A stretch of DNA of 64,000 bases from Streptococcus tangpeifui (GCF_011038795.1 NZ_JAAKDU010000003.1:248001-312000), one strand, 5' to 3'. Shown: positions 1 through 9,337, numbered from the stretch's first letter. Notes: a model not told the origin generated them from the sequence alone. Made by a program: numbers and translations.

Positions 1-819
1 ATTTAGTAACTCACCAGCAGCTTCTTCTAACTCAGGATGCTGTTCTTTAATAGCTTGGATATAGTCAGTGTAAGTTGAAATTTTAAATTCAAATTCTCCT
101 TCATAAAATTTCTTCATACGCTCAACTAATTCAACGAGATTTTCCCTAGCCGGCGCTTGATCAAATCCGTTTGGAAAAACAACCTGATCCGTGCTACTTC
201 TTGCCCAAATTCTGCTATAGGGCTCTTTATGTAGGTATTCTTTTAAGCGCTTATCATCTTCTGGAATATCTCCACCGATGTAATAACCTGCTTGAATTTG
301 ATAAGCATTAACGGTTGTTCCGTCTTCACCACGCCACTTGAACTCTGATTGCTTGACATCATCATCACTGACACCACGCCAAAACAGAGTGTCTTCAATA
401 CCAAATTCTTTATAAATTTGTGGCATTGCTGCTGATTGACCAAAAGAATCTGGGACATAGCCAACATTCATGTAATTACCAAACTCTTTGGAAATATTCA
501 TGCCATAGAGCATATTTCTGACAATACTTTCCCCTGAAATAACCATTTGGTCAGTCTGTGTATACCATGGACCAATAATTAACTTACCTTCTTGGACTAA
601 TTCTTTAATAACTTCCCTATCTTCAGGACACCAAGCTAGATAATCATCCAATAAAGAAGCCTGCCCATCCAGAGTATAAGTATCATAACCATTTTCTTCT
701 TTTAATAAGGAAATAACTTTCTTTAAATTATTCATCAAATAGATTTTTGAACGACTTGTAGTAAAATACCACTCTCTATCCCAATGAGAGTGAGGAACAA
801 TGTGTATAGTTTTTTTCAT
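1..819 (-). CDS. Alpha-mannosidase, GH38 family (3' end outside window)
   Basis: The first 273 residues of a glycoside hydrolase family 38 enzyme are present; the stop lies beyond base 1. The N-terminus carries HSHWDREWY (H12 and D14 are expected zinc ligands) and, near residue 124, PDSFGQ, a conserved GH38 block. Family members remove alpha-mannosyl groups; those next to a fructose-type PTS usually act in the cytoplasm on a phosphorylated mannoside such as 2-O-mannosylglycerate phosphate (family knowledge, so the substrate here is inferred). The ATG at 819 follows AGGAAGG. The gene lies downstream of the PTS genes and is separated from them by a terminator-like hairpin. MngB-type hydrolase is the closest functional guess. 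Confidence 0.88.
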   Translation of the reverse strand, partial: MKKTIHIVPHSHWDREWYFTTSRSKIYLMNNLKKVISLLKEENGYDTYTLDGQASLLDDYLAWCPEDREVIKELVQEGKLIIGPWYTQTDQMVISGESIVRNMLYGMNISKEFGNYMNVGYVPDSFGQSAAMPQIYKEFGIEDTLFWRGVSDDDVKQSEFKWRGEDGTTVNAYQIQAGYYIGGDIPEDDKRLKEYLHKEPYSRIWARSSTDQVVFPNGFDQAPARENLVELVERMKKFYEGEFEFKISTYTDYIQAIKEQHPELEEAAGELLN

Positions 820-835
820 GATTAAACCTTCCTAT

Positions 836-867
836 TAAAAAAGCACATACCTCTTATGATATGTGCT
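836..867 (-). terminator. Terminator-like hairpin between EIIC and mannosidase genes
   Basis: On the minus strand AGCACATA pairs with TATGTGCT (842-849 and 860-867) and is followed by a run of six T. It lies between the EIIC stop and the mannosidase start, so it could reduce read-through into the hydrolase gene. No separate promoter was recognised after it. Confidence 0.6.
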
Positions 868-879
868 AATAATACGTAT

Positions 880-1974
880 TTACTCGAAACTAATCTCGAT
901 ATCATCAACACTAATGTCTTCTGTTGAAGTACTTTCTTTAAAGTTGACAAATATTGGGGCTACCAATCCGATAAATGCTGCTCCAGCAAATAGACCGATG
1001 AGATAAGCCCATCCATTGCCTACTGTAAAGAAACCATACACACCACCAACTGGAGGCATTTTAGCATACATGCCAAGAGCAATACCGATAGCTGACGCAA
1101 GAGCACCGCCAATCATATTAACTGGAACCAACTTAAGTGGGTTTACCAGTGTAAATGGGATGGCACCTTCCGTGATACCAATGAACCCCATCACATAGTT
1201 ATTGCGACTTGCATCCAACAATTCATCACTCATTTTATTTTTGTGGAAAAGTGAGGCAAAAGCATACCCCATTGGGACGGCACAGATGGCAACATTTACG
1301 ATAATTGCTGGAAGATAAATACCTTCCGCTAGCAAAACATTACCAGCCATCCAAGATGCTTTGTTGATTGGACCACCCAGATCAGAACCAATCATAGCTC
1401 CCATAATAAGGGCCAGAACAACTTTATTGACATCATTTTCAATCATGCCTTTAATCCATGCGACAAGTCCCGTATTAATCGCGCCAAGTGGATCTGCAAG
1501 TAGAACTCCCATAACCAAAGCAACGGACATTGTTCCAAAGAGCGGAAAAACAATCAAAGGTAAAATGCCATTATATTTTTCTGGTACTTTGATATGATTT
1601 TTACACCAGACAACAACATAACCGGCTACAAAACCTGCAATCATAGCTCCTAAGAAGCCGGCATTTGTTTTTGAGGCAATCGCACCACCGATAAAACCTG
1701 CTCCAAGGGCTGCTTTGTCCGCAATTGAGTAAGCAATAAACCCCGCAAGAACTGTATTAATCAGGCCAATACCAGCCCAACCAACCTGTTCAATTTGATA
1801 TAAATAATGCGTGAATCCTGACGTTTCAGCATAGGGATCTAAGCTTGTAATTCCCATTACAAGAGCAATCATTTTAGGAATTGCTACAACTAATGACGCT
1901 CCAATAATCATAGGGAGAGCATAACTAATCCCTGTCATTAAATGACCTTTGGCCGTGTTAAGAAATTTTTTCAT
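880..1974 (-). CDS. PTS fructose-family EIIC permease
   Basis: This is a polytopic membrane protein of 364 residues with many hydrophobic segments and the glycine-rich blocks of fructose-family EIIC proteins (for example GSDLGGPINKA and FIGITEGAIPF). It would form the membrane channel of a phosphotransferase system, receiving phosphate from the separately encoded EIIB. The ATG at 1974 follows AAAGGAG by eight bases; an in-frame GTG at 1983 overlaps that ribosome site and is unlikely to be the start. EIIA, EIIB and EIIC are separate genes in one operon. The neighbouring alpha-mannosidase suggests a mannoside rather than fructose as substrate, which is an inference. Confidence 0.9.
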   Translation of the reverse strand: MKKFLNTAKGHLMTGISYALPMIIGASLVVAIPKMIALVMGITSLDPYAETSGFTHYLYQIEQVGWAGIGLINTVLAGFIAYSIADKAALGAGFIGGAIASKTNAGFLGAMIAGFVAGYVVVWCKNHIKVPEKYNGILPLIVFPLFGTMSVALVMGVLLADPLGAINTGLVAWIKGMIENDVNKVVLALIMGAMIGSDLGGPINKASWMAGNVLLAEGIYLPAIIVNVAICAVPMGYAFASLFHKNKMSDELLDASRNNYVMGFIGITEGAIPFTLVNPLKLVPVNMIGGALASAIGIALGMYAKMPPVGGVYGFFTVGNGWAYLIGLFAGAAFIGLVAPIFVNFKESTSTEDISVDDIEISFE

Positions 1975-2005
1975 CCCAATCACTCCTTTATTTATTCGAC
2001 CTTAA

Positions 2006-2320
2006 TTACTTTTTTAATACTGCATCTACACATTTGGTTAGTACAGCCTCTGGTGCTTTAATACATGTTGCAATATTTACTCGAATTTGTTTTTTTCCTT
2101 CGAAACGTTCTTGATCTACAATTTTTTGGTCCGTCGCTAACAAAACAAACGCTGCTTCAGCAATTTCCTGAGCAGTCAGCTTATTGACTTGTCCCATAGA
2201 ACCCTGTTGCTCAATACGTACTTTATAACCTAATTTAGAACCAGCTTTTTCCAATGCCTTAGCAGCCATTGGTGTATGAGCTAACCCAGCTGGACAAGAG
2301 GTGATTCCTACAATTTTCAT
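2006..2320 (-). CDS. PTS fructose-family EIIB
   Basis: A 104-residue soluble EIIB protein. The N-terminal motif CPAGLAHT places the phosphorylated cysteine at residue 9, as in fructose-type EIIB proteins (usual form CPTGIAHT). It passes phosphate from EIIA to the incoming sugar at EIIC. The gene follows the EIIA stop by one base and precedes EIIC by about 30 bases, so the three are very probably co-transcribed and translationally linked. Confidence 0.92.
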   Translation of the reverse strand: MKIVGITSCPAGLAHTPMAAKALEKAGSKLGYKVRIEQQGSMGQVNKLTAQEIAEAAFVLLATDQKIVDQERFEGKKQIRVNIATCIKAPEAVLTKCVDAVLKK

Positions 2321-2321
2321 T

Positions 2322-2777
2322 TTAATAAGCTCCTTCCATTGCTTTTTTGATTTGTTTTTCTAATTCATCCTTATCTGATGAATTTTTGACTGAGGTAATG
2401 AATTCTTCTTCTAAAAGAGATGTAGCAATTTTACTAATCATTTCTAGATGCAATATGCCTCTGTTTTTACTAGGAACCAGCAATACAAAGACATTTGATA
2501 CTGGTTTCTCATCAAATGTTTCCCATTCAATGGGTTCCTTTAACTTAAGAAAGAGAACTGTTGGTACTTTTATAAAATCCGACTTTGCGTGTGGTATGGC
2601 AAATGAATCTTGCAATCCCGTCGAGACCTCTTCTTCCCTTTCAAGAAAGGCTGCCACTAATGCAGATTCATTATCAATAATATTCTTTTTCCCAGCATAC
2701 TGAGCAATATAACGAAACAGTTCTAACTTATCTTTAACGTTAACATTTAATAAAATATTGTCTTTTGTAAATTCCAT
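2322..2777 (-). CDS. PTS fructose/mannitol-family EIIA
   Basis: A 151-residue EIIA protein with the active-site histidine in AIPHAKS (H63). It accepts phosphate from HPr and hands it to EIIB. The ATG at 2777 was chosen because AAAGGAGG lies just upstream; a longer frame reaching 2819 adds residues that do not belong to the family and runs over this ribosome site. It is the first gene of the PTS operon and diverges from the PRD regulator across about 200 bases that should hold both promoters. Confidence 0.92.
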   Translation of the reverse strand: MEFTKDNILLNVNVKDKLELFRYIAQYAGKKNIIDNESALVAAFLEREEEVSTGLQDSFAIPHAKSDFIKVPTVLFLKLKEPIEWETFDEKPVSNVFVLLVPSKNRGILHLEMISKIATSLLEEEFITSVKNSSDKDELEKQIKKAMEGAY

Positions 2778-2901
2778 TACTCGACCTCCTTTCATTTTAC
2801 AGATACATCTTAACATCAAAATACGGAGACGTCACTAACACCTTTTTCCACTTTATTTCCGCAAGAAGCAAAAAATATTTTTTACTTTTTTCAACTTTTT
2901 G

Positions 2902-2926
2902 TTTGAAAAACATCAAAATTTTCAAA
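2902..2926. promoter_or_regulatory. Inverted repeat in the PTS/regulator divergent promoter region
   Basis: TTTGAAAA at 2902-2909 is repeated in inverse as TTTTCAAA at 2919-2926, with a nine-base gap. It sits about 50 bases before the activator gene and about 125 before EIIA. PRD activators usually bind such A/T-rich inverted repeats upstream of the PTS operon they control. The site is a candidate only; the whole spacer is A/T-rich. Confidence 0.35.
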
Positions 2927-2974
2927 AATGATTTTATGATAAAATAAAAATAGCCTAAGAATAAGGAGGTTCTT

Positions 2975-4918
2975 ATGTCTTTTTTTGACTACCAAAGACT
3001 TGATGATATCGTGAATCTATTATTGAATAAAAAAGAGGCTGTTCACATTAATGAATTAAGTTCATACTGTAGTGTTTCTGACAGAACCATCCGTTCGGAC
3101 ATCAATACTATCAATGATTATATTAAAGACCATGGTGCGCATGTCATTTTAATCAGGAAAAAAGGATATGTCATAGAATACTTTGATAAAAAGGCCTTTG
3201 ATGAATTTTGGTCTCACCAAGATACTGGAACATTTCTTTTTACGACTTCTGAAGCCCGACTAACCTTTCTTATTCGCCTATTTTTAACTTCTGAGGAATT
3301 TATCAGCCACAACTATCTTCAGTCTGTGTTATTCGTCAGCCAAAATACACTCTACAGTGATTTACGCGCTTTAAGACAATCCCTAACTGGATATAATCTT
3401 AAAATTCAAAATAAAAGTAATTTAGGATATAAAGTACTTGGTCAAGAACAAGACTTTAGAAGTGCCATCATAGATCTCATTTTCAAAAATAATTTTACAG
3501 AATATCTCACAGCTTCCACTTCTGCCGAGAAAGACGTCTGTAGCAATATCAACTATGATCAATTTAATAAGATTTATGAGGAACAACTTTCTAAAGAAAT
3601 ATTTATTGATTCTGATTACTTCCAAAGAAATATTTTTACAAGCTTATTGTTAACTGTCAGTAGAGTTAAAGCTGGGCATACGCTATCTAAATTTGAGCAA
3701 AGTATTAGACTTAGTCAACATTTCAAACCAGTAATTAACCAGTTCATTAAAATCATTGAAAAGCAATTTGATTTAAAGCTATCAGCTATAGAAAGAAGTT
3801 ATATTAATTTTTGCATAGCTGAAAATTCTCCGCATCTCATCGATGATTCAGCAATCAACGAAAATCAAGAGCTTGCTGAGAATATCCTTGAACTCATCCA
3901 CAATACTTTACAAAAGTTGACTGATTCAAATTGGATTGATGATCTTACCTTAGAAAACAATCTGCTAGAACATATAAAACTTTTTCTTAAGATTCAAACC
4001 ATCAAGGGCAATCGAAACAATCCTTTATTGAATACTGTCAAAAATAATTTCCCTTATGCCTTTGATTTAGCAATTGGCTGCAGTAGAGAAATTGTTAAAA
4101 GGTACAATATCCATTTTACAGAAGATGAAATTTCATATATCGCTTTGCACTTTGCAAATGCTATAGAACGTAACAGCGCAGAAAACCACAAACAAGTATC
4201 TTTAGCTATTATTTGCGGAACAGGACAAACCCTTAGTTCAATCATTGAAGCTAAGATAAAAAGAAGATTTCCCAATACCTTCTCTAGCATTGAAAAACTC
4301 TCCTACACTACTTTTTTAACCTATGATAAGTCATCCAATAGATTTGATCTAATTGTGTCTACTATACCTATTAGAGAAAATAGCTCTAAAATTGTTTTTA
4401 TCGACATTAATGATTTAGATGCCTCAATGACCCAAATTGGTAATAAAATAAACGAGTTAGTGGTTCATTCAATCAACACTCCTGAAGGATTACTTTCAGC
4501 TAAATACTTCCATGTTATACATGAGAAATCGACAAAGGAAGATGTTCTAAGTTACTTACATACGGAACTACTCTCTCAAGGATATGTCAAAGAGAACTTT
4601 TTAACTGAAATTTATGAAAGAGAAAGTATCTCATCTACCATCATTTCAGACTCTGTTGCCCTACCACACCCACTCGGTGATGCTGTCATAACAAGTACCA
4701 TTTTCCCTGTAATTGCACCAAAAGGGATTACCTGGGATAGTAAGCTAATAAAATTCGTTTTCTTATTTGCCATAAAGGCAGAAGAACCTGAAAAAATGGA
4801 ATTCATCTATGAGCGACTTTTAGATTTCATAACTTCAGAAAAGCTACAAGCCAAATTATTAAAAGAACCCACCTTTGACTCTCTGCTTTCTATTTTGGTG
4901 AAAAATAAACATCAGTAA
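2975..4918 (+). CDS. PRD-domain transcriptional activator with PTS EIIB/EIIA-like domains
   Basis: A 647-residue regulator of the MtlR/ManR/LicR type. An N-terminal helix-turn-helix (about 1-60, with SDRTIRSDI) and a second winged-helix region lead to two PTS regulation domains (about 180-395; the second holds ISYIALHF). A Gat-type EIIB-like domain follows with its cysteine near residue 414 (ICGTGQ), then an EIIA-like domain whose histidine is near residue 565 (ALPHPLG). Such proteins activate a sugar PTS operon and are tuned by phosphorylation from HPr and from the cognate EIIB. AAGGAGG precedes the ATG. It diverges from the EIIA-EIIB-EIIC-mannosidase genes, its probable targets. Confidence 0.9.
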   Translation: MSFFDYQRLDDIVNLLLNKKEAVHINELSSYCSVSDRTIRSDINTINDYIKDHGAHVILIRKKGYVIEYFDKKAFDEFWSHQDTGTFLFTTSEARLTFLIRLFLTSEEFISHNYLQSVLFVSQNTLYSDLRALRQSLTGYNLKIQNKSNLGYKVLGQEQDFRSAIIDLIFKNNFTEYLTASTSAEKDVCSNINYDQFNKIYEEQLSKEIFIDSDYFQRNIFTSLLLTVSRVKAGHTLSKFEQSIRLSQHFKPVINQFIKIIEKQFDLKLSAIERSYINFCIAENSPHLIDDSAINENQELAENILELIHNTLQKLTDSNWIDDLTLENNLLEHIKLFLKIQTIKGNRNNPLLNTVKNNFPYAFDLAIGCSREIVKRYNIHFTEDEISYIALHFANAIERNSAENHKQVSLAIICGTGQTLSSIIEAKIKRRFPNTFSSIEKLSYTTFLTYDKSSNRFDLIVSTIPIRENSSKIVFIDINDLDASMTQIGNKINELVVHSINTPEGLLSAKYFHVIHEKSTKEDVLSYLHTELLSQGYVKENFLTEIYERESISSTIISDSVALPHPLGDAVITSTIFPVIAPKGITWDSKLIKFVFLFAIKAEEPEKMEFIYERLLDFITSEKLQAKLLKEPTFDSLLSILVKNKHQ

Positions 4919-5084
4919 TCGATTCTTAAATTTCAATTTTCTATTCTGAGTAGGGGGCAATGATGCCTCTCTATTAACCATTTAAAGAATTGATACTTTT
5001 ATTGTACTAATTTAGACCGACCTCAAAATTAAATTACTTCTTGATAGAGTAAGACAGTAATCAATCGCTATTTCAAAACATCCA

Positions 5085-5120
5085 AAAAGTCCTTAAAACC
5101 GAGCAATTTTAAGGGCTTTT
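5085..5120 (+). terminator. Rho-independent terminator after the PRD regulator
   Basis: A stem of about ten pairs joins GTCCTTAAAA with TTTTAAGGGC around a short loop, and four T follow. It is flanked by A-run and T-run, so it may work in both directions, also stopping leftward transcription from 5242. Confidence 0.6.
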
Positions 5121-5241
5121 AATTGTTGATTTGTATATCACGTATAGTTGTGGAACAGAGCAATTTATAAATTCAATTGAGAATAACTCCAATAAAAAAG
5201 AAGATCTAAGTGACCTTCTCTGACTATTTTACACTTTCTCC

Positions 5242-6183
5242 TCACTCCGCCACATGTCTATCGCCTAAGAGATAGTCCTTTGGACTTTCAAACATTTGGG
5301 CAACTGTAATTGACCGCCTTCCTGTTAGTTTAACAAAATCACTAGCTGCTACATCTAAGAACCCTTGAGTAACAGTCGTACCAAAGCTGACCATTCCTTC
5401 AGATGTTGCCTGAATAGGACTCTTACTGAAATCACCATCAGTATCACGAGGCACACCAATACTGTCAAAGTAAGCATAAAGCTCTTCATCCGTGAGTTTT
5501 GTATAAGTAATATTATTTTGAGTTGCCTGATTCGCAATATCTAAAAAGCGTTGATAAGACACCGGTTCCAGACCATTGATATTCAAGATTTCTCGGTGTA
5601 ATAAATCATTTGCCAAAGCACAGCTAGCTGCAAGTGCAGCATCTTTTCTTGAAATGAACCAAACACGACCATCTCCCATATTTTTTGAAATCGTATCTTC
5701 ACCAGTCTCTACAGCTCGTAGATAATCACTAATAAAGGCTTCCGCGAACAAAGAGTTTCTCAATATAATATAATCTAATGGTGAGTTTTCAATCAATGCC
5801 TCTGTATAGCTGTGATCGACATTTTCAATACTTGGATTGAAGGGATGACTTGCTGAAAGAACTGAGGTATAAATCATTTGTTTAACATTTGCTTTTACAC
5901 AAGCTTCCACCACGTTTTTATGAGCAAAACGACGTTTTTCACCAACAAATGGCATCGATACGAGCAATACCTTATCAGCATTATCAAAGACCTCAACTAA
6001 ATTTTCCTGAGAGGTAAAATCGGCAACAGCTGTTGCAACTCCTTCACGCTTACACCACTCTAATCCATCTTCTTTGGGTGCTGTAAAGAGTAATGATTCC
6101 TTAGGCAATAACTCTAAAACATTTTTGGCAACTTGAGCCCCAAAATTACCGTCAACTCCATTAACCACAATTTTAGTCATCAT
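5242..6183 (-). CDS. NmrA-like NAD(P)-binding reductase (copy 1)
   Basis: A 313-residue atypical short-chain dehydrogenase of the NmrA/quinone-reductase-2 type. The N-terminal Rossmann motif is GVDGNFG (residues 9-15) and the conserved block VSMPFVGEKRR follows near residue 85. Family members bind NAD(P)H and reduce quinones or act as redox sensors; no substrate can be assigned here. It is clearly a paralogue of the protein at 6305-7243, sharing many blocks along the whole length (for example MPFVGEKR and VPRTTDGDF/VPRDTDGDF). AAAGGAG precedes two adjacent ATG codons (6183 and 6180). A hairpin repeat fills the gap to the upstream paralogue. Confidence 0.82.
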   Translation of the reverse strand: MMTKIVVNGVDGNFGAQVAKNVLELLPKESLLFTAPKEDGLEWCKREGVATAVADFTSQENLVEVFDNADKVLLVSMPFVGEKRRFAHKNVVEACVKANVKQMIYTSVLSASHPFNPSIENVDHSYTEALIENSPLDYIILRNSLFAEAFISDYLRAVETGEDTISKNMGDGRVWFISRKDAALAASCALANDLLHREILNINGLEPVSYQRFLDIANQATQNNITYTKLTDEELYAYFDSIGVPRDTDGDFSKSPIQATSEGMVSFGTTVTQGFLDVAASDFVKLTGRRSITVAQMFESPKDYLLGDRHVAE

Positions 6184-6199
6184 ATTTCTCCTTTAATTA

Positions 6200-6297
6200 A
6201 GCGACAAAAGTGTGCGACACACAGCAAAATAGGAAACCTAACATAGACGCTTGAAGCGGCTAGGAAGTCTTTATATTTTGCAAGAGGTGTTGTCGCT
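6200..6297. repeat. Hairpin repeat, family 1 (divergent copy)
   Basis: AGCGACAA at 6200-6207 pairs exactly with TTGTCGCT at 6290-6297. Inside are AAAATAGG (the conserved box of the family), CCTA/TAGG, and a small CGCT-TGA-AGCG hairpin. The layout matches the units at 13.9-14.3 kb and 54.8-55.0 kb, although primary sequence of the stems differs. It lies directly before the ribosome site of the gene at 5242-6183. Confidence 0.6.
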
Positions 6298-6304
6298 GTA
6301 TTAT

Positions 6305-7243
6305 TTAATTATCTTGAGAGTGTCGCTCTCCAACTTGGAATTCTGCTTCATGTTCAAACATATACCGAACAGTCAAAGCCTTGTCTCCCGTAAGATTTTC
6401 AAAATCATCAGTACAAAGATCCATCTTACCTTCACGAATGGCTTGAGCAAACGTCACCATACCTTCCGATGAATAAGGGGCTTCAGAGTTATCTTTAAAA
6501 TCACCATCGGTTGTACGAGGGACACCCATAGCATCAAAGATAGCATAATTTTCATCGTCGGTAATTGCTTTATAAGTAATATTATTGCCAGTAACGTCAT
6601 TACCAATGGCCACAAACTCTGCCATAGTCAAAAGCTCTGGTCCATTAATATTTTGTATAGATTTATGCAAATCATCTGCTAACAAAGCGTAAGCCACTGC
6701 TTTTGCACAATCCCTTCGAGAAATATAAGCCATCTTGCCATCGCCCTGGCTATTAGCAAGCGGTGCATTTGCGTGAACAAAGGTGAAATAGTTTGTAATC
6801 ATGGCTTCAGCATACTGTGAGTTCCGTAAGAAAATATAATCGAGACCAGATTCTTCTATATATTTTTCGGTAAAAGCATGGTCAATCTTTTCCTTACTAG
6901 GATTGGTTGGGTCAGATGCATTGACTAAAGAGGTGTAGATAATTTTCTTGACCCCCGCTTCTTTAGCTGCATCTACAACATTTTTATGAGCGGCTTGTCG
7001 TTTTTCACCAACAAATGGCATAGAAATAAGGGCCAAAACCGCTACATCTTCAAATTTTTCAGCCAGACCTTTGTGGTTGAAATTCATTTGGCGAGTCTCA
7101 ACTCCTTGATTTTCATATTTTTCAAGAGCTGACTTGCTATAGCCGCCAAAGATAAGGCTAGATTTTTCTGCTAGGCTAAGCAGATAATCCGCAGCAAGAC
7201 TACCCAAATTTCCGTCAACGCCTGTTAATAATAATTTGCCCAT
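6305..7243 (-). CDS. NmrA-like NAD(P)-binding reductase (copy 2)
   Basis: A 312-residue Rossmann-fold protein with GVDGNLG at residues 8-14 and the same MPFVGEKR block as its neighbour. It belongs to the NmrA/quinone-oxidoreductase type of atypical SDR enzymes, lacking a classical YxxxK catalytic pair in an obvious place. Order on the minus strand is LysR regulator, copy 2, repeat, copy 1, suggesting a small redox operon produced by tandem duplication. Substrate unknown. Confidence 0.82.
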   Translation of the reverse strand: MGKLLLTGVDGNLGSLAADYLLSLAEKSSLIFGGYSKSALEKYENQGVETRQMNFNHKGLAEKFEDVAVLALISMPFVGEKRQAAHKNVVDAAKEAGVKKIIYTSLVNASDPTNPSKEKIDHAFTEKYIEESGLDYIFLRNSQYAEAMITNYFTFVHANAPLANSQGDGKMAYISRRDCAKAVAYALLADDLHKSIQNINGPELLTMAEFVAIGNDVTGNNITYKAITDDENYAIFDAMGVPRTTDGDFKDNSEAPYSSEGMVTFAQAIREGKMDLCTDDFENLTGDKALTVRYMFEHEAEFQVGERHSQDN

Positions 7244-7331
7244 GTGAATATCCTCACTTTCAGTAGATAAACTTATTATAGGTGAAACGCTCCCAAAATG
7301 CCAATTCTGATTTGTGATGAGCTATAAATTT

Positions 7332-8219
7332 TTATAATATGTAAGTGCTTAACTGCCTTATAAACTGGGCTAATGCTTCATTCTCAGTGTCATCCTTATA
7401 GGCTAGCACAAGTTCATAAGTATGCTGACTACTATTTATGGGAATACTCTTGATAATTCCTTTTAAATTATCAAGAGCATACTCATCAATCGCAAATCCA
7501 ATCAACTGCTCAGTGAGGATATAAAAGAAACCTTCTTCAAAATCATCTACAGTTCTGGCTATATTTGGATAAAAGCCATCTTCCAAGGAACGTTCCCTCA
7601 TTGTTTGATAAGGCTTTCCCATTTTTTCTTCACTTAGCATAAGCAAAGGATACTTATATAAATTCTCGACATCAATACTATCATATTTAAAAAGATCGTG
7701 TCCTTTCGGAACTAAAGCTCTGTAAGTCCCGGATTTAACGATCATTTTTGATATGTCCTCGTTCATAAACTCCTCTGAAAATGATAGTGCCATATCAGCC
7801 AATCCTTTTAAAAGATAGTTCTCAATATCCTTGCAGTCAACTTTTTCTAGCTCCACACTGAAAACTTGTGGTTGATTCTTTAGAAAGCTAATAAGAGGTA
7901 GCAGTAACTTTATATCACTTAAAGATGTATAAGCTAAAGTAATTTTGGGAATTTGTTGACTTTGGGAACGACAAATAGCCTCTTGGGTTTCTTCATACTG
8001 CCTCAGTAATAATTGTGCATGATCATAAAATATTTTTCCTGACTCTGTAGGTCTTATGGGATTTTTAGAACGATCGAAAAATACTGTATCAAACTCTTTC
8101 TCTAAGCTAGAAATGTATTGACTAATGGTAGCTTGAGAAATATAGTTTTTTCTCGCCGTTTCAGTAAAGTTTCTACAATCGTATAGGTCAATAAAGTATT
8201 TAAGTTTTTCGATGTACAT
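7332..8219 (-). CDS. LysR-family transcriptional regulator
   Basis: A 295-residue LysR protein. The N-terminal winged helix spans about residues 1-60 (FTETARKNYISQATISQYISSLE), followed by a linker helix and the periplasmic-binding-protein-like effector domain. It reads in the same direction as the two NmrA-like reductases and lies 88 bases upstream of the first, so it may control them; LysR genes are more often divergent from their targets. The effector is unknown. Confidence 0.88.
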   Translation of the reverse strand: MYIEKLKYFIDLYDCRNFTETARKNYISQATISQYISSLEKEFDTVFFDRSKNPIRPTESGKIFYDHAQLLLRQYEETQEAICRSQSQQIPKITLAYTSLSDIKLLLPLISFLKNQPQVFSVELEKVDCKDIENYLLKGLADMALSFSEEFMNEDISKMIVKSGTYRALVPKGHDLFKYDSIDVENLYKYPLLMLSEEKMGKPYQTMRERSLEDGFYPNIARTVDDFEEGFFYILTEQLIGFAIDEYALDNLKGIIKSIPINSSQHTYELVLAYKDDTENEALAQFIRQLSTYIL

Positions 8220-8385
8220 ATCTTTCTCCCGTTATAGCACTAAATATTAATAAAACTTTTTCCCAACTAATCTTCTATACTTTCATCATAATCGGATCGC
8301 AGAAATAACCTTCTTGTGCCTTCTCCCGTTCTTTCGTTGGTCTGCCTCCATTTCAACACTCGAGTCGATTTTAAGCGTCTCTACT

Positions 8386-9210
8386 TTAAATCTCATGCGC
8401 TTTTTTAGCCATATATTTATAAAGAGCTGCATAGCGGGTAGTATAATTAGGTTTCCAAGGTTTGTCTCGACCAGCAAAGTGCAAAAAGACTGTATTTTCA
8501 ATGACCCAGTCAATATCCCAATTGCCACTGCTGCGTGCTTGGTACAAACGACTGTATCTGGCATCGTAATTGTAAATCTCATCAGGAACAGCTTGTACTC
8601 TGTCTGCATAGAGGCCATTTAAGACATCCTGATCAGGCAAAATCAGCTTGGTCCGATTTTTTTCGATATACTCTAAAATATCCTGACGCTCTACAGTTTG
8701 ACGAATCATAGGAAGATTCATAAGGAGAACACCTGTATTGAAATAAAAGGACTCCATCTCATAATTCTGAAGGCGCAGCTGATTGATCACATCCATAACT
8801 TTACTGTCAGCATTATGACTGGCTGCGGCATAGAGATTTAGCCCCAATTCTTGCTGGTAAAACTCTCTAAAATCATTGAGACAGAGGATATCCGCATCCA
8901 GATAGAGAATCTTGTTCATATCTTCCGGTAAAAACGCGTGCGCCAGAAGGCGATAATAAATAGTATCAGGATAGCGATCTGTCGTCGGGGCATCCTTGAA
9001 AGGTTGATCCCCTACAATAATAGGATGGTAATGATAATCTAACGTTTGACAAAAACGAGCTAGCTGGTCGTTTTTTCTTAGGAGTGTTTTTTGCAGAAGA
9101 TAAACATGCACCTCAGCAGCAGATAGATTTCGCTTAACAGAATAGAGCGTTACTTTAAGCTGCTCGACATAGGCATCATCGACAGTGAACAACAAATTGA
9201 CTGGCTCCAT
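8386..9210 (-). CDS. Glycosyltransferase family 8 protein
   Basis: A 274-residue GT8 enzyme. It starts with the nucleotide-sugar fold (NLLFTVDDAYVEQLKVTLYS), has the metal-binding DxD motif in LYLDADIL near residue 100, the block FYFNTGVLLMNL, and ends with HFAGRDKPW, all typical of GT8 galactosyl- or glucosyltransferases. It would transfer a hexose from a UDP-sugar to a surface glycan or glycoprotein; the acceptor is unknown. It stands alone, with no other glycan genes nearby. About 110 bases downstream (8286-8395) another minus frame stays open as a lysine- and arginine-rich tail, without a recognised relative. Confidence 0.88.
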   Translation of the reverse strand: MEPVNLLFTVDDAYVEQLKVTLYSVKRNLSAAEVHVYLLQKTLLRKNDQLARFCQTLDYHYHPIIVGDQPFKDAPTTDRYPDTIYYRLLAHAFLPEDMNKILYLDADILCLNDFREFYQQELGLNLYAAASHNADSKVMDVINQLRLQNYEMESFYFNTGVLLMNLPMIRQTVERQDILEYIEKNRTKLILPDQDVLNGLYADRVQAVPDEIYNYDARYSRLYQARSSGNWDIDWVIENTVFLHFAGRDKPWKPNYTTRYAALYKYMAKKAHEI

Positions 9211-9303
9211 AACTCAATTCCTTCTTTTTAATGCTAGTGTCATTGTAACACGCTCAACCTAAAAATAAAATACGAGTAGAATGATTGCCCAAATGATAGC
9301 TAC

Positions 9304-9337
9304 AAAAAATTCTATCCAAACTCGGATAGAATTTTAT
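9304..9337 (-). terminator. Terminator after queT
   Basis: AAAATTCTATCC pairs with GGATAGAATTTT around a six-base loop (9306-9335); on the minus strand the stem runs into a T-rich tract. The 265-base gap between queT and the GT8 gene holds nothing else recognised. Confidence 0.7.

Noticed and set aside
8286..8618. 110-codon leftward frame overlapping the GT8 gene
   Set aside because: Most of it is an alternative frame of the GT8 gene. Only its last 35 codons are outside, and they match nothing I know.
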